From CAYZJD01 sp964478455 (GTDB lineage Bacteria > Acidobacteriota > Terriglobia > Bryobacterales > Bryobacteraceae): a stretch of 6,051 nucleotides of DNA. The first letter of the stretch is position 1. Every line of letters starts with the position of its first letter. The position numbers and the translations under genes are program-made. The notes under the pieces were generated by a model, which was not told the origin of the DNA, ran no database searches, and was given only the letters and a program-made list of their open reading frames with translations. The DNA is taken from positions 1 through 6,051 of the forward strand of contig CAYZJD010000293.1 of assembly GCA_964478455.1 (NCBI GenBank). The letters are read 5' to 3'. Below, one piece after another: positions 1 to 6,051 of this stretch.

Positions 1-2697
1 TTCGAGCGCATACCCGGCCGGGAGCTTGATTTTCTCCCGCACCAGCGCCTTGGCTTCCTCGACGTAGCTGCCGACGTCCCGCCCGGCGACGTCCACGTAA
101 ACGTACCCGTTGAGCATGGCATTCTCGTCGCGGATCATGGAGGGGCCGGCCACCAGCTTGATGTCGGCGAGCTGCGCGAGCGGAATTTGCGTCTGCCCGC
201 CCATGCCCGCGTTCATCACGGGGACGAGCACGCGTCCGAGCCGGTCCAGATCGCTGCGGAAATCCCGGAAGTACCGCACATTGACCGGGTAGCGCTCGCG
301 GCCCTCGATCGTGGTGGTAACGTTCTCGCCTCCGATGGCGCTCATGATGACTTGCTGGACGTCATCGATGGTGAGACCATACCGTGCGATCTCGGCGCGC
401 TTCCAGTCGAAGTCGAGGAAGTACCCGCCGCCGGCCCGTTCCGCGAACACATTGCGCGTGCCCCGGACCTGCGGCAGCAGCCCCTCGATCTGGGTGGCGA
501 GCCGCTGGACTTCGTCCAGATTCGAACCGTAGACCTTGATCCCGATCGGGGTCCGCACGCCCGTGGTCAGCATGTCGATGCGGCCCTTCACCGGCATGGT
601 CCACGAATTGGAAACGCCTGGCAGTTTCAGCGCTGCGTCCAGCTCATTCACAAGCTGCTCGGTGCTGATGCGGTCGGGCGTGAAGCGCCGGAAGACCGAC
701 TTGGCCCATTCCGGCGCCCAGGAGGAATACCAGGTGTCCACTTTGCGCCACTGATCATGCGGCTTGAGCACGATGGTGGTTTCCATCATCGAGAAGGGCG
801 CCGGGTCGGTGGACGTCTCCGCGCGTCCGGCTTTGCCAAACACGCTCTCGACCTCGGGGAACGACTTGATGATCCGGTCCTGGACTTGCAGCAGCTTCTG
901 CGCTTCGGTCACCGAAAGACCCGGCAAGGTGGAGGGCATGTACAGCAGGGTGCCTTCGTCGAGCGGGGGCATGAATTCCGACCCCAGCCGCCGGTAGATG
1001 GGAACGGTCGCGACGACGATAGCGACCGCCCCAGCGATCACCACGTATTTCCACCGCAGGGACCAGGCACAGACCGGCTCGTAAAGGCGAATCAGAATCC
1101 TGCTGATCGGGTGGCGCTCTTCGGAGTGGATCTTCCCCACTAGCACCGCATTCGCGACGCGCGCCAGCAGGCGCGGCCGGAACCGGAAGTTCTTCATGTG
1201 CGTGAACAGCAGCCGCATGGCGGGGTCGAGCGTGATCGCCAGCACCGCCGCCACGATCATCGCCAGATTCTTGGTGTAAGCGAGCGGCTTGAACAGCCGG
1301 CCCTCCTGGGCCTCCAGGGTCAGCACCGGCATGAACGAGACGGCGATCACCAGGAGCGCGAAAAAGCTCGGCCCGCCGACTTCTTTGACCGCATTGATCA
1401 CTACGCGGTGATAGTCTTCCTTCCTCCCCGTCCGATCCCACGCTTCGAGCTTCTTGTGCGTCTGCTCGACCACCACGATGGCGGCGTCTACCAACGCGCC
1501 GATGGCGATGGCAATGCCACCAAGCGACATGATGTTCGAGGTGACGCCGATCATCTTCATCGGTATGAAGGAGATGATGATGGCGATGGGGATGGTGAAC
1601 ACCGGGATGATGGCGCTCGGGATGTGCCAGAGGAAGATCAGGATGACGATCGAAACGATCGTGATTTCTTCGATGAGCGTGTCCTTCAGATTCTCGATGG
1701 AGCGGAGGATCAGCTCGGAACGGTCGTAGGCGGTAAGGACCCTGACGCCTTCCGGAAGGCCGGGCTCAATGTCCTTCAGCTTCTGCTTCACGCGGTCGAT
1801 CACGGCGAGCGCGTTCTCGCTCTGGCGCATCACCACGATGCCGCCGACCACGTCGCCTTCGCCGTTCCAGTCGGCCACGCCGCGCCGGAGATCGGGACCG
1901 AGCACGACGTTGCCGACGTCGCGGACACGGATCGGCACGCCGCTCTGACTCGAGGCCAGCACGATGTCGCCGATGTCGTCCACGGACCTCGCATAGCCGC
2001 GGCCGCGCACCATGTACTCCGCGCCGCTGAACTCCACCAGGCGGCCCCCCACGTCGTTGTTGCCCTTCCGGACGGCTTCGACCACCTTCATGATCGGGAT
2101 GTTGTAGGCCTGAAGCCGGTTCGGGTCCACGTTGACCTGGTACTGGCGGACAAAGCCCCCGATGGGCGCGACTTCGGCCACTCCGGGCACCGCGCGCAGG
2201 GCATAGCGGAGGAACCAGTCCTGGTAGGAACGAATCTCGTCTAACCGGTTCTTCCCGGTGGTGTCCACCAGCACGTACTGGAAGACCCAGCCCACGCCGG
2301 TGGCGTCGGGACCCAGCTCCGTCTTCACGCCTTCCGGCAAGCGCGGCAGCACGCCCGAGAGGTACTCCAGGGTGCGCGAACGGGCCCAGTAAATGTCAGT
2401 GCCTTCTTCAAAGATGATGTAGACGAACGAGTAGCCGAAATCGGAGAAACCGCGGATCGCTTTCACCTTTGGCGCGCCCAGCATGGCGGTCACGATGGGA
2501 TAGGTGACCTGGTCCTCCATGATGTCCGGGCTGCGGTCCCACCGCGAGTAGACGATGACCTGGGTATCGCTGAGATCCGGGATGGCGTCCAGCGGGACAT
2601 TCCTCATCGACCAGATCCCCGCGGCCACGGCGAATCCGACCAGCACGAAGACCAGGAACTTGTTGCGCCCGGAGAACTCAATAATGGCGTTGATCAT
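1..2697 (-). CDS. cusA: CusA-type heavy-metal efflux RND pump, Cu(I)/Ag(I) (3' end outside window)
   Basis: Inner-membrane proton-driven pump of the HME-RND family, exporting monovalent copper or silver through the tripartite complex with the two genes upstream. The frame is open for 899 codons from ATG at 2697 to base 1, where the window cuts it. E. coli CusA has about 1047 residues, so TM8-12 and part of the proton relay are not visible. TM1 is about residues 14-31. TM4 holds SLGGIAIAIGALVDAAIVVV with the proton-relay aspartate D404 (E. coli D405). The copper-binding triad is present: M587 (LLYMPSTLPG), M637 (PFSMMETTI) and M709 (RIDMLTTG), matching E. coli M573, M623 and M672, hence Cu/Ag rather than Zn/Co. 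Several relay methionines are replaced. A Trp-rich insertion lies near residues 652-676. The start overlaps the adaptor's stop (ATGA). A candidate ribosome site GAGGG lies 9 bases upstream (2707-2711). Family certain; metal specificity inferred. Confidence 0.95.
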   Translation of the reverse strand, partial: MINAIIEFSGRNKFLVFVLVGFAVAAGIWSMRNVPLDAIPDLSDTQVIVYSRWDRSPDIMEDQVTYPIVTAMLGAPKVKAIRGFSDFGYSFVYIIFEEGTDIYWARSRTLEYLSGVLPRLPEGVKTELGPDATGVGWVFQYVLVDTTGKNRLDEIRSYQDWFLRYALRAVPGVAEVAPIGGFVRQYQVNVDPNRLQAYNIPIMKVVEAVRKGNNDVGGRLVEFSGAEYMVRGRGYARSVDDIGDIVLASSQSGVPIRVRDVGNVVLGPDLRRGVADWNGEGDVVGGIVVMRQSENALAVIDRVKQKLKDIEPGLPEGVRVLTAYDRSELILRSIENLKDTLIEEITIVSIVILIFLWHIPSAIIPVFTIPIAIIISFIPMKMIGVTSNIMSLGGIAIAIGALVDAAIVVVEQTHKKLEAWDRTGRKEDYHRVVINAVKEVGGPSFFALLVIAVSFMPVLTLEAQEGRLFKPLAYTKNLAMIVAAVLAITLDPAMRLLFTHMKNFRFRPRLLARVANAVLVGKIHSEERHPISRILIRLYEPVCAWSLRWKYVVIAGAVAIVVATVPIYRRLGSEFMPPLDEGTLLYMPSTLPGLSVTEAQKLLQVQDRIIKSFPEVESVFGKAGRAETSTDPAPFSMMETTIVLKPHDQWRKVDTWYSSWAPEWAKSVFRRFTPDRISTEQLVNELDAALKLPGVSNSWTMPVKGRIDMLTTGVRTPIGIKVYGSNLDEVQRLATQIEGLLPQVRGTRNVFAERAGGGYFLDFDWKRAEIARYGLTIDDVQQVIMSAIGGENVTTTIEGRERYPVNVRYFRDFRSDLDRLGRVLVPVMNAGMGGQTQIPLAQLADIKLVAGPSMIRDENAMLNGYVYVDVAGRDVGSYVEEAKALVREKIKLPAGYALE

Positions 2698-4196
2698 CGC
2701 CGGTGTCCCTCATGGGTGGACGGGCCGGCCGTGGGAGCCCCGTGTTGCTCATGCGCCGGTGCTGCCGGCGGGGTGGGCGGCTTCTCGCCCCCGCCGACGC
2801 CGCCCCCGTGTTGGTGGCCGGCCGGCCCGGCCGCGGCGGCCTTGAGCTGGCTTTCCGAGTCGATCAGGAAATTTCCGGAGGTCACAATGCGCTCGCCGGG
2901 TTCGAGGCCCTTGCGGATCTCGATGCGATCTCCGAGTCGCTCGCCGGTCTCCACCAACCGCGGTTCGAGGTAGCCGTTGCCCCGGTCCACGAAGACCGTC
3001 TTCCGGAGGCCGGAGTCGAGCACCGCTCCGGTCAGCACGGTGACGCGGCGGGGCATCTCCACGCGGAATTCGACGTCCACGTACATGTCGGGCTTCAACA
3101 GCAGCCCGGGGTTGCTGGCCTCCAGCCGCACCTTGAGTGTGCGCGTCATCGGATCCACCTGGGGCTGGATGTAGTTCACCCGCGCGGCGAACGACTTCCC
3201 GGGGTAGTACGAGAGCGAGGTCCGGGCGGGCTGTCCCACCCGAACCATGGGGGCCTCGTACTCGAAAACGTCGGCCATGATCCAAACACGGTTCAGATCC
3301 ACTACGGTGTACAGCTCGCTATCGGGCATGATGCGCTGCTTGGGGAACGCATTGCGGGCCATGACGTACCCGCTGATGGGCGCATACAGGGTGACGTAGG
3401 TCATCGGCTTGCCCGTGCGCGCCACCTCGTCGATCTGCTCATCGCTCAGTTCCCAGAGTTCGAGGCGCTTGCGCGCAGCCGCGACGAGTGAGTTGCTGTC
3501 GGCGATCGCTCCGTCCAGCGCGCTGTGTTTCATGAGTTGCTGGCTCTTTAAGGCCAGCAGGTATTCGTGCTGCGAAGCCACCAGCTCGGGGCTGTAAATC
3601 GTGAGCAACGGCTGTCCCTTCTCGACGACCTTGCCGACGAAATCCACGAACACCTTTTCCACCCAGCCGTCGATGCGGGCGTGGACCCGGGCGATCTTGG
3701 TCTCGTCGAACGCAATCCTGCCGACGGCGCGGAAGGTGTGCAGGCCGGCGGAGCTTTCAACGGTGCCGTACTGCACGCCGATCAACTGCTGCTTCTCGGG
3801 GCTGACCCGGATGGTGCCCATGGGCAGCGAGGAAGGCTCGTCGGCATACACCGGCTCGAGTTCGTTTCCGGTCTCCGGGTTAAGGCCCGGCTTGTCCGAG
3901 GTGTACTTTGGGTCGAGGGGATCGCGATAGTGCAGGATCTTGCGCTCGGCGGCGGGGACCGCCTCGCCTATCTGCCCGCCCTCGTACACCGGTTCGAGCT
4001 TCATGCCGCAATCCGGGGCAATGCCGGGCTTGTCGGACTTGTAGGCCGGGTGCATGGGATCGATCCAGTAAAGGACGCGGCGCCCGCCGGGGGCTTGGGC
4101 TGCCGACTTCTTGGCGTACCAGCGATGGTAGCCGTAGCCGCCCACAAAGGCCACCCCGGCTACTATGACCATGGCGATCAACGATTTAAGTTTCAT
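2694..4196 (-). CDS. cusB: CusB-type periplasmic adaptor with tandem metal-binding domains and His-rich tail
   Basis: Membrane-fusion protein that bridges the RND pump and the outer-membrane channel and, in E. coli, hands metal to CusA. It has 500 residues against about 407 in E. coli CusB. An N-terminal hydrophobic anchor or signal covers residues 5-22. Two heavy-metal-binding repeats follow (41-71 and 87-117). The core starts near residue 128. Its parts are the first lipoyl half (about 167-200, IDGWVEKVFVDFVGKVV), an alpha-hairpin (about 203-262), the second lipoyl half (about 266-300, YAPISGYVMARNAF), a beta-barrel (about 300-380) and a membrane-proximal domain (to about 452). A Gly/Pro/His-rich tail (456-500) ends in HEGHRR. 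The ATG overlaps the channel gene's stop by 4 bases, and no strong ribosome site stands before it, so translation is probably coupled. E. coli CusB binds metal through N-terminal methionines; here the intact first repeat sits in an equivalent place. Family assignment is firm; the role of the extra parts is inferred. Confidence 0.95.
   Translation of the reverse strand: MKLKSLIAMVIVAGVAFVGGYGYHRWYAKKSAAQAPGGRRVLYWIDPMHPAYKSDKPGIAPDCGMKLEPVYEGGQIGEAVPAAERKILHYRDPLDPKYTSDKPGLNPETGNELEPVYADEPSSLPMGTIRVSPEKQQLIGVQYGTVESSAGLHTFRAVGRIAFDETKIARVHARIDGWVEKVFVDFVGKVVEKGQPLLTIYSPELVASQHEYLLALKSQQLMKHSALDGAIADSNSLVAAARKRLELWELSDEQIDEVARTGKPMTYVTLYAPISGYVMARNAFPKQRIMPDSELYTVVDLNRVWIMADVFEYEAPMVRVGQPARTSLSYYPGKSFAARVNYIQPQVDPMTRTLKVRLEASNPGLLLKPDMYVDVEFRVEMPRRVTVLTGAVLDSGLRKTVFVDRGNGYLEPRLVETGERLGDRIEIRKGLEPGERIVTSGNFLIDSESQLKAAAAGPAGHQHGGGVGGGEKPPTPPAAPAHEQHGAPTAGPSTHEGHRR
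2697..2831 (-). other. Gly/Pro/His-rich C-terminal tail of the adaptor
   Basis: Residues 456-500 of the adaptor are low in complexity, rich in G, P, A and H, and carry the clusters HQH, HEQH and HEGH. This lies beyond the last beta-strand of the conserved core and is probably disordered in the periplasm. Histidine clusters of this kind can bind Cu(II), Zn or Ni loosely. Some CusB homologues instead carry a fused CusF domain at this end; none is recognisable here. Confidence 0.7.
3846..3938 (-). other. Heavy-metal-binding domain, copy 2 (ligands lost), within the adaptor gene
   Basis: Residues 87-117 align with copy 1 without gaps at an offset of exactly 46 residues. By my count 17 of 31 positions are identical, including the YxSDKPG core and the LEPVY end. 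Each of the four candidate ligands is replaced: M to L94, H to D95, C to T109 and M to N111. The fold signature is kept and the metal site is not, so this copy is more likely a structural spacer or docking surface than a binding site. Confidence 0.8.
3984..4076 (-). other. Heavy-metal-binding domain, copy 1 (intact), within the adaptor gene
   Basis: Residues 41-71 of the adaptor match the short heavy-metal-binding domain seen in CusB proteins and copper P-type ATPases (pattern PMHP...SDKPG...CGM.L.P). Candidate ligands are all present: M48, H49, C63 and M65. The domain follows the membrane anchor directly, so it should face the periplasm. It probably captures Cu(I)/Ag(I) for transfer to the pump; that role is inferred from the family. 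Confidence 0.85.
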
Positions 4197-5434
4197 GTGA
4201 GCGTCATCCCTGTCATCTCTTCCAGCCGAGCCAGCGCGAGGAAGTAGCTCTGTAACTCCTCGTGGTAATTAAGTTCATAGTCCAGCATGGTGGTGAAGTT
4301 AGCGAGCACGGTCAGGAAATCCACGCCACCGGTCTCGTAGGCAGCGAGCGAGGCCTGAAGTGCCAGGCTACTCTGAGGAATGACGGTGCTCGAATATATT
4401 TCCATCAAGCGGTAGGAGGTTTCCGCCATCAGATAGTCGTCCTTGAGGCGGAAGGCCAACGCCTGGCCGGTGGCTTCCAGGCTGCGGCGGGCTTGGCTGA
4501 GACTGCTGACCTCCTCGGCCACGCCGGCGCGTTGGCTGTGCCAGAACCAAGCGGGCAGCTTAAAATCCACCCGCGCCATGTACATGGAAGGCATGGCGCC
4601 CATGTGGTAGACGCCGGCCGAGAGGGTGTAGTCGGGGTAATACTCCTTGCGGGCCAGGTTGACGGCCAGCTCCGCCCGCTGAACCATCTTCTCCTCGCGG
4701 CGCAATACCGGCGCATTCTCGCGGGCCTGATTGAGTAAGTCTTCCAGCGTGACACGCAACGGCGCCGCCGCAACGTCGGCGGGCTGGGCCAGCGGCGTAT
4801 CGATGGGCCGGGCCAGCAAGCCGTTCAGTTCCGCCTCGCGGCTGAGGCGTTCCTGCGTGAGTTTGGCGAGGCGGGTCTCCAGGATGGAAAGCTGCGTCTG
4901 GGCTTTGAAAACGTCCTGCTGCTGGGCCTTGCCGACGGCGTAGCGCGCCTCGGTGGTGCGGAGGAACTTACGCAGCAGATCGCGGTTGCGCTCGAGCACC
5001 TCGCGGGCCGTCCAGGCATAGCGCAGGCGATGATAGGCCTGCTTTACCCGGGAAACGACACTCAACTGCACTGCCTGATACTGCTGAAAATCGGCGTCGG
5101 CTTCCTTGGCCGCGATCTCGCCACGCAACTTGCGCTTGCCGGGAAAGGGGAATTCCTGCGAGATCATAACGCCGGCGTTGGCGGTCGGCTCGCGGCCCAG
5201 GCCGGCGAACGGGCGGGGGCTGCCACTCGAGTTGTACCCCAGCGACAGCATGGGGTCCGGCAGACTGCTCTCCTGCGCCGGACGCTGGCGGGCCGCTTCG
5301 TAGCGCTTCTGCGCCCCGAGCACTTCGGGGTTTCGCCGCAAGGCCTCTGAGATTAGGTCTTCCAGGCGCAGGCGGTCCTCCGCTGAGGCGCACAGTGCCA
5401 GCGCCACGAGGCCCAATAAGCTTCGGGATACCAT
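4193..5434 (-). CDS. cusC: TolC-family outer-membrane efflux channel (CusC/CzcC type)
   Basis: Outer-membrane/periplasmic tunnel of the tripartite metal efflux complex; as a trimer it should dock on the adaptor and release metal outside the cell. It has 413 residues, near the usual size of CzcC-like members and shorter than E. coli CusC (about 457). The signal peptide is about residues 1-18, ending CASA before EDR. C15 is preceded by LAL, which is a poor lipobox, so unlike E. coli CusC it is probably not a lipoprotein. Two outer-membrane-efflux repeats are visible. The first (about 26-210) holds ISQEFPFPGKRKLR at 91-104 and RYAVGKAQQQDVFKAQTQLS at 164-183. The second (about 230-411) holds FKLPAWFWHSQRAGVAEE at 291-308 and YETGGVDFLTVLANFTTM at 366-383. 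A Met cluster (M278, M281, M284, M286) lies in the second repeat. The start is supported by a strong ribosome site. The stop overlaps the adaptor start (ATGA). The specific CusC label rests on context. Confidence 0.92.
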   Translation of the reverse strand: MVSRSLLGLVALALCASAEDRLRLEDLISEALRRNPEVLGAQKRYEAARQRPAQESSLPDPMLSLGYNSSGSPRPFAGLGREPTANAGVMISQEFPFPGKRKLRGEIAAKEADADFQQYQAVQLSVVSRVKQAYHRLRYAWTAREVLERNRDLLRKFLRTTEARYAVGKAQQQDVFKAQTQLSILETRLAKLTQERLSREAELNGLLARPIDTPLAQPADVAAAPLRVTLEDLLNQARENAPVLRREEKMVQRAELAVNLARKEYYPDYTLSAGVYHMGAMPSMYMARVDFKLPAWFWHSQRAGVAEEVSSLSQARRSLEATGQALAFRLKDDYLMAETSYRLMEIYSSTVIPQSSLALQASLAAYETGGVDFLTVLANFTTMLDYELNYHEELQSYFLALARLEEMTGMTLT

Positions 5435-5504
5435 ACAATCCTCCTCGCTCCAAGGAAGCGGAGCACGCTACAGTATCGGCAGAATTCAGGCCGAGGCAGG
5501 AGGC
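5435..5504 (-). other. Intergenic spacer between the small C/H-rich gene and the channel gene
   Basis: Seventy bases without a gene. I see the channel gene's ribosome site at its downstream end and one weak inverted repeat (TCGGC at 5476-5480 with GCCGA at 5490-5494, 9-base loop). There is no U-tract, so it does not look like a terminator. The small gene and the pump genes could therefore share a transcript. Confidence 0.5.
5440..5446 (-). promoter_or_regulatory. Ribosome binding site of the channel gene
   Basis: The minus strand reads GAGGAGG followed by five bases (ATTGT) and then ATG at 5434. This near-perfect Shine-Dalgarno sequence fixes the channel gene's start and is the strongest one in the window. 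It contrasts with the weak or overlapping starts of the other genes. Confidence 0.85.
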
Positions 5505-5870
5505 TCAGATCAGGAGTGCGGAATTACGGAGGAACAGGTCCGGAGGCGAGTGGACCAGTAATGGTGCGACGGCGCTGATGCGGAGAGCGGGCAACGGCGC
5601 TAGGCCCGAGTCGTCATCGAGCGGTAGACTCGCGACCACCACAACGGGGGGAACCGGATCAGGCTGGGCGTACTGCTCCATGGCCGGCGCCTGATGGGGG
5701 CAGGGCGCGCCCGCAGGCGGCTGACCGGAATCGCGGTGGCAGCTTCCCTGGTTGCAGCAGTCGTGCACCGGCTCCGCGGCGGCAAGTGTGCGGCACGATA
5801 CACAACGACCCCACAGCAGGCTGCCCGCCAGCATAAGGGTCGATGCCGCGATGGAAATCCTCGCCGCCAC
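5505..5870 (-). CDS. Small secreted Cys/His-rich protein, unknown function, possible periplasmic metal binder
   Basis: I do not recognise a named family. The 121-residue product has a signal-peptide-like N-terminus: a few basic residues, a hydrophobic stretch at about 6-20 and a possible cleavage after LAAA at residue 32. Cys and His cluster between residues 23 and 59: C23, C26, H36, C38, C39, C44, H45, C57 and H59, including the runs HDCC, SCH and CPH. A Pro/Val-rich middle follows, then a C-terminus SPPDLFLRNSALLI. If cleavage is after residue 32, C23 and C26 are removed and four Cys remain. The start is GTG at 5870, directly after an in-frame TAG, so the gene cannot extend further upstream. 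The ribosome site is weak. ATG at 5834 is an alternative but would drop the basic N-terminal part of the signal. It lies 70 bases before the pump genes on the same strand, which suggests a role in periplasmic copper binding or sensing. That role is inferred; the ORF itself looks real. Confidence 0.72.
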   Translation of the reverse strand: MAARISIAASTLMLAGSLLWGRCVSCRTLAAAEPVHDCCNQGSCHRDSGQPPAGAPCPHQAPAMEQYAQPDPVPPVVVVASLPLDDDSGLAPLPALRISAVAPLLVHSPPDLFLRNSALLI

Positions 5871-5886
5871 CTACTTATTAGACTAG
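5871..5886 (-). promoter_or_regulatory. AT-rich imperfect palindrome at the head of the operon: candidate promoter/operator
   Basis: The plus strand reads CTACTTATTAGACTAG; the half-sites CTACT and CTAGT (reverse complement of the right arm) agree at four of five positions. On the minus strand it contains TCTAAT and TAATAA, either of which could serve as a -10 element. No good -35 is seen. It is the most AT-rich stretch in an otherwise GC-rich region and abuts the GTG start. If TAATAA is the -10, the transcript would begin at or near the start codon. A repressor of the BlaI/CopY type is one possibility, but the sequence does not match their consensus well. Confidence 0.3.
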
Positions 5887-6051
5887 CACAAGCGGGAAAG
5901 GTTTCGCCTACCGCCACTTCTTACCGGCGTGCCCGACACAAAGTGACCAGACCTACGCTTCTCCGAATCCAGACGTGGCGCGGGCTTCAGCCTGCCGGGT
6001 CCACACTCCCTTGAAAAAGGCTCCCTATATTGTTGATTCTTCGTTGGTGCG
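5887..6051. other. Right-edge intergenic region, no convincing gene
   Basis: No frame here looks coding on either strand. The operon's upstream regulatory DNA should be in this stretch. Visible elements are a GC-rich hairpin at 5980-5995, a short CCTT-GAAA-AAGG inverted repeat at 6009-6020, and an AT-rich end (CTATATTGTTGATTCTTCG, from about 6025). TTGAAA at 6011 and TATATT at 6026 are only 9 bases apart, too close for a sigma-70 promoter. Confidence 0.5.
5980..5995. repeat. Hairpin resembling a dispersed intergenic repeat
   Basis: GCGGGC-TTCA-GCCTGC forms a six-pair stem (one G-T pair) closed by a four-base loop, within the context GTGGCGCGGGCTTCAGCCTGCCGG. The CGGGCTTCAGCC core resembles short palindromic elements that I recall being frequent between genes in Acidobacteriota-type genomes. 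Only one copy is in this window, so repetition is not shown. There is no T-run beside it, which argues against an intrinsic terminator. Confidence 0.4.

Noticed and set aside
187..1143. 318-codon open frame on the plus strand
   Set aside because: It is antisense to cusA, including the conserved triad segments, and shows no domain signature or ribosome site.
755..1441. 228-codon minus-strand frame inside cusA
   Set aside because: It is a shifted frame of the same strand over conserved RND sequence; the composition is R/G-rich and no frameshift is needed to read cusA.
1554..1600. GATG-rich run resembling a microsatellite
   Set aside because: It encodes the Ile/Met-rich TM3 region of cusA; the repetition follows from repeated Ile codons.
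1198..2244. 348-codon open frame on the plus strand, rich in His and Asp
   Set aside because: It lies wholly antisense to the well-conserved cusA reading frame. Its odd H/D/R composition is what the complement of a GC-rich gene gives.
3567..4247. 226-codon plus-strand frame spanning the adaptor/channel junction
   Set aside because: It is antisense to clear coding sequence on both sides of the ATGA overlap and has no recognisable features.
5600..5917. 105-codon minus-strand frame overlapping the small C/H-rich gene
   Set aside because: It is Arg/Ser-rich without a signal peptide or domain. The alternative frame has a signal peptide and an ordered Cys/His cluster.
5694..6014. 106-codon plus-strand frame at the right edge
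   Set aside because: It is antisense to the small gene and then runs through the hairpin and intergenic DNA; it is Arg-rich, with no supporting ribosome site.
6011..6031. TTGAAA and TATATT as a plus-strand promoter
   Set aside because: The spacer is only 9 bases, too short for a sigma-70 promoter, and no plus-strand gene follows in the window.

Overview
The window is one end of a copper/silver efflux operon. All supported genes lie on the minus strand, so transcription runs from the right edge of the window towards base 1. In transcript order they are: a small secreted Cys/His-rich protein (5505-5870), a TolC-family outer-membrane channel (cusC-like, 4193-5434), a periplasmic adaptor (cusB-like, 2694-4196) and an inner-membrane RND pump (cusA, from 2697 to beyond base 1). 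The pump is cut by the window edge after 899 codons. Roughly its last 180-190 residues should lie outside, judged against E. coli CusA.

The last three genes are joined by two ATGA overlaps, in which the stop of one gene shares bases with the start of the next. This suggests translational coupling and fixed stoichiometry of the tripartite pump. The metal is inferred to be Cu(I)/Ag(I), because the three binding methionines of E. coli CusA (M573, M623, M672) have counterparts at M587, M637 and M709. Most of the methionine pairs that relay metal through the membrane in E. coli CusA are replaced here. The adaptor is longer than E. coli CusB. It has two tandem copies of a heavy-metal-binding domain near its N-terminus, the second stripped of all four candidate ligands, and a Gly/Pro/His-rich C-terminal tail. 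No separate CusF chaperone gene is visible. The small Cys/His-rich protein, the intact metal-binding domain and the His tail are candidates for handling periplasmic metal in its place.

The right-hand 181 bases (5871-6051) hold no convincing gene. They contain an AT-rich stretch abutting the GTG start of the small gene, which may be a promoter or operator, and a hairpin that looks like a dispersed intergenic repeat.

The DNA is GC-rich with strongly GC-biased third positions. The gene set, the adaptor style and the small C/H-rich partner suggest a soil-type bacterium, possibly an Acidobacteriota member near Solibacter/Bryobacter. That is an impression from recall, not a demonstrated placement. 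The many long open frames on the plus strand are antisense shadows of these genes.
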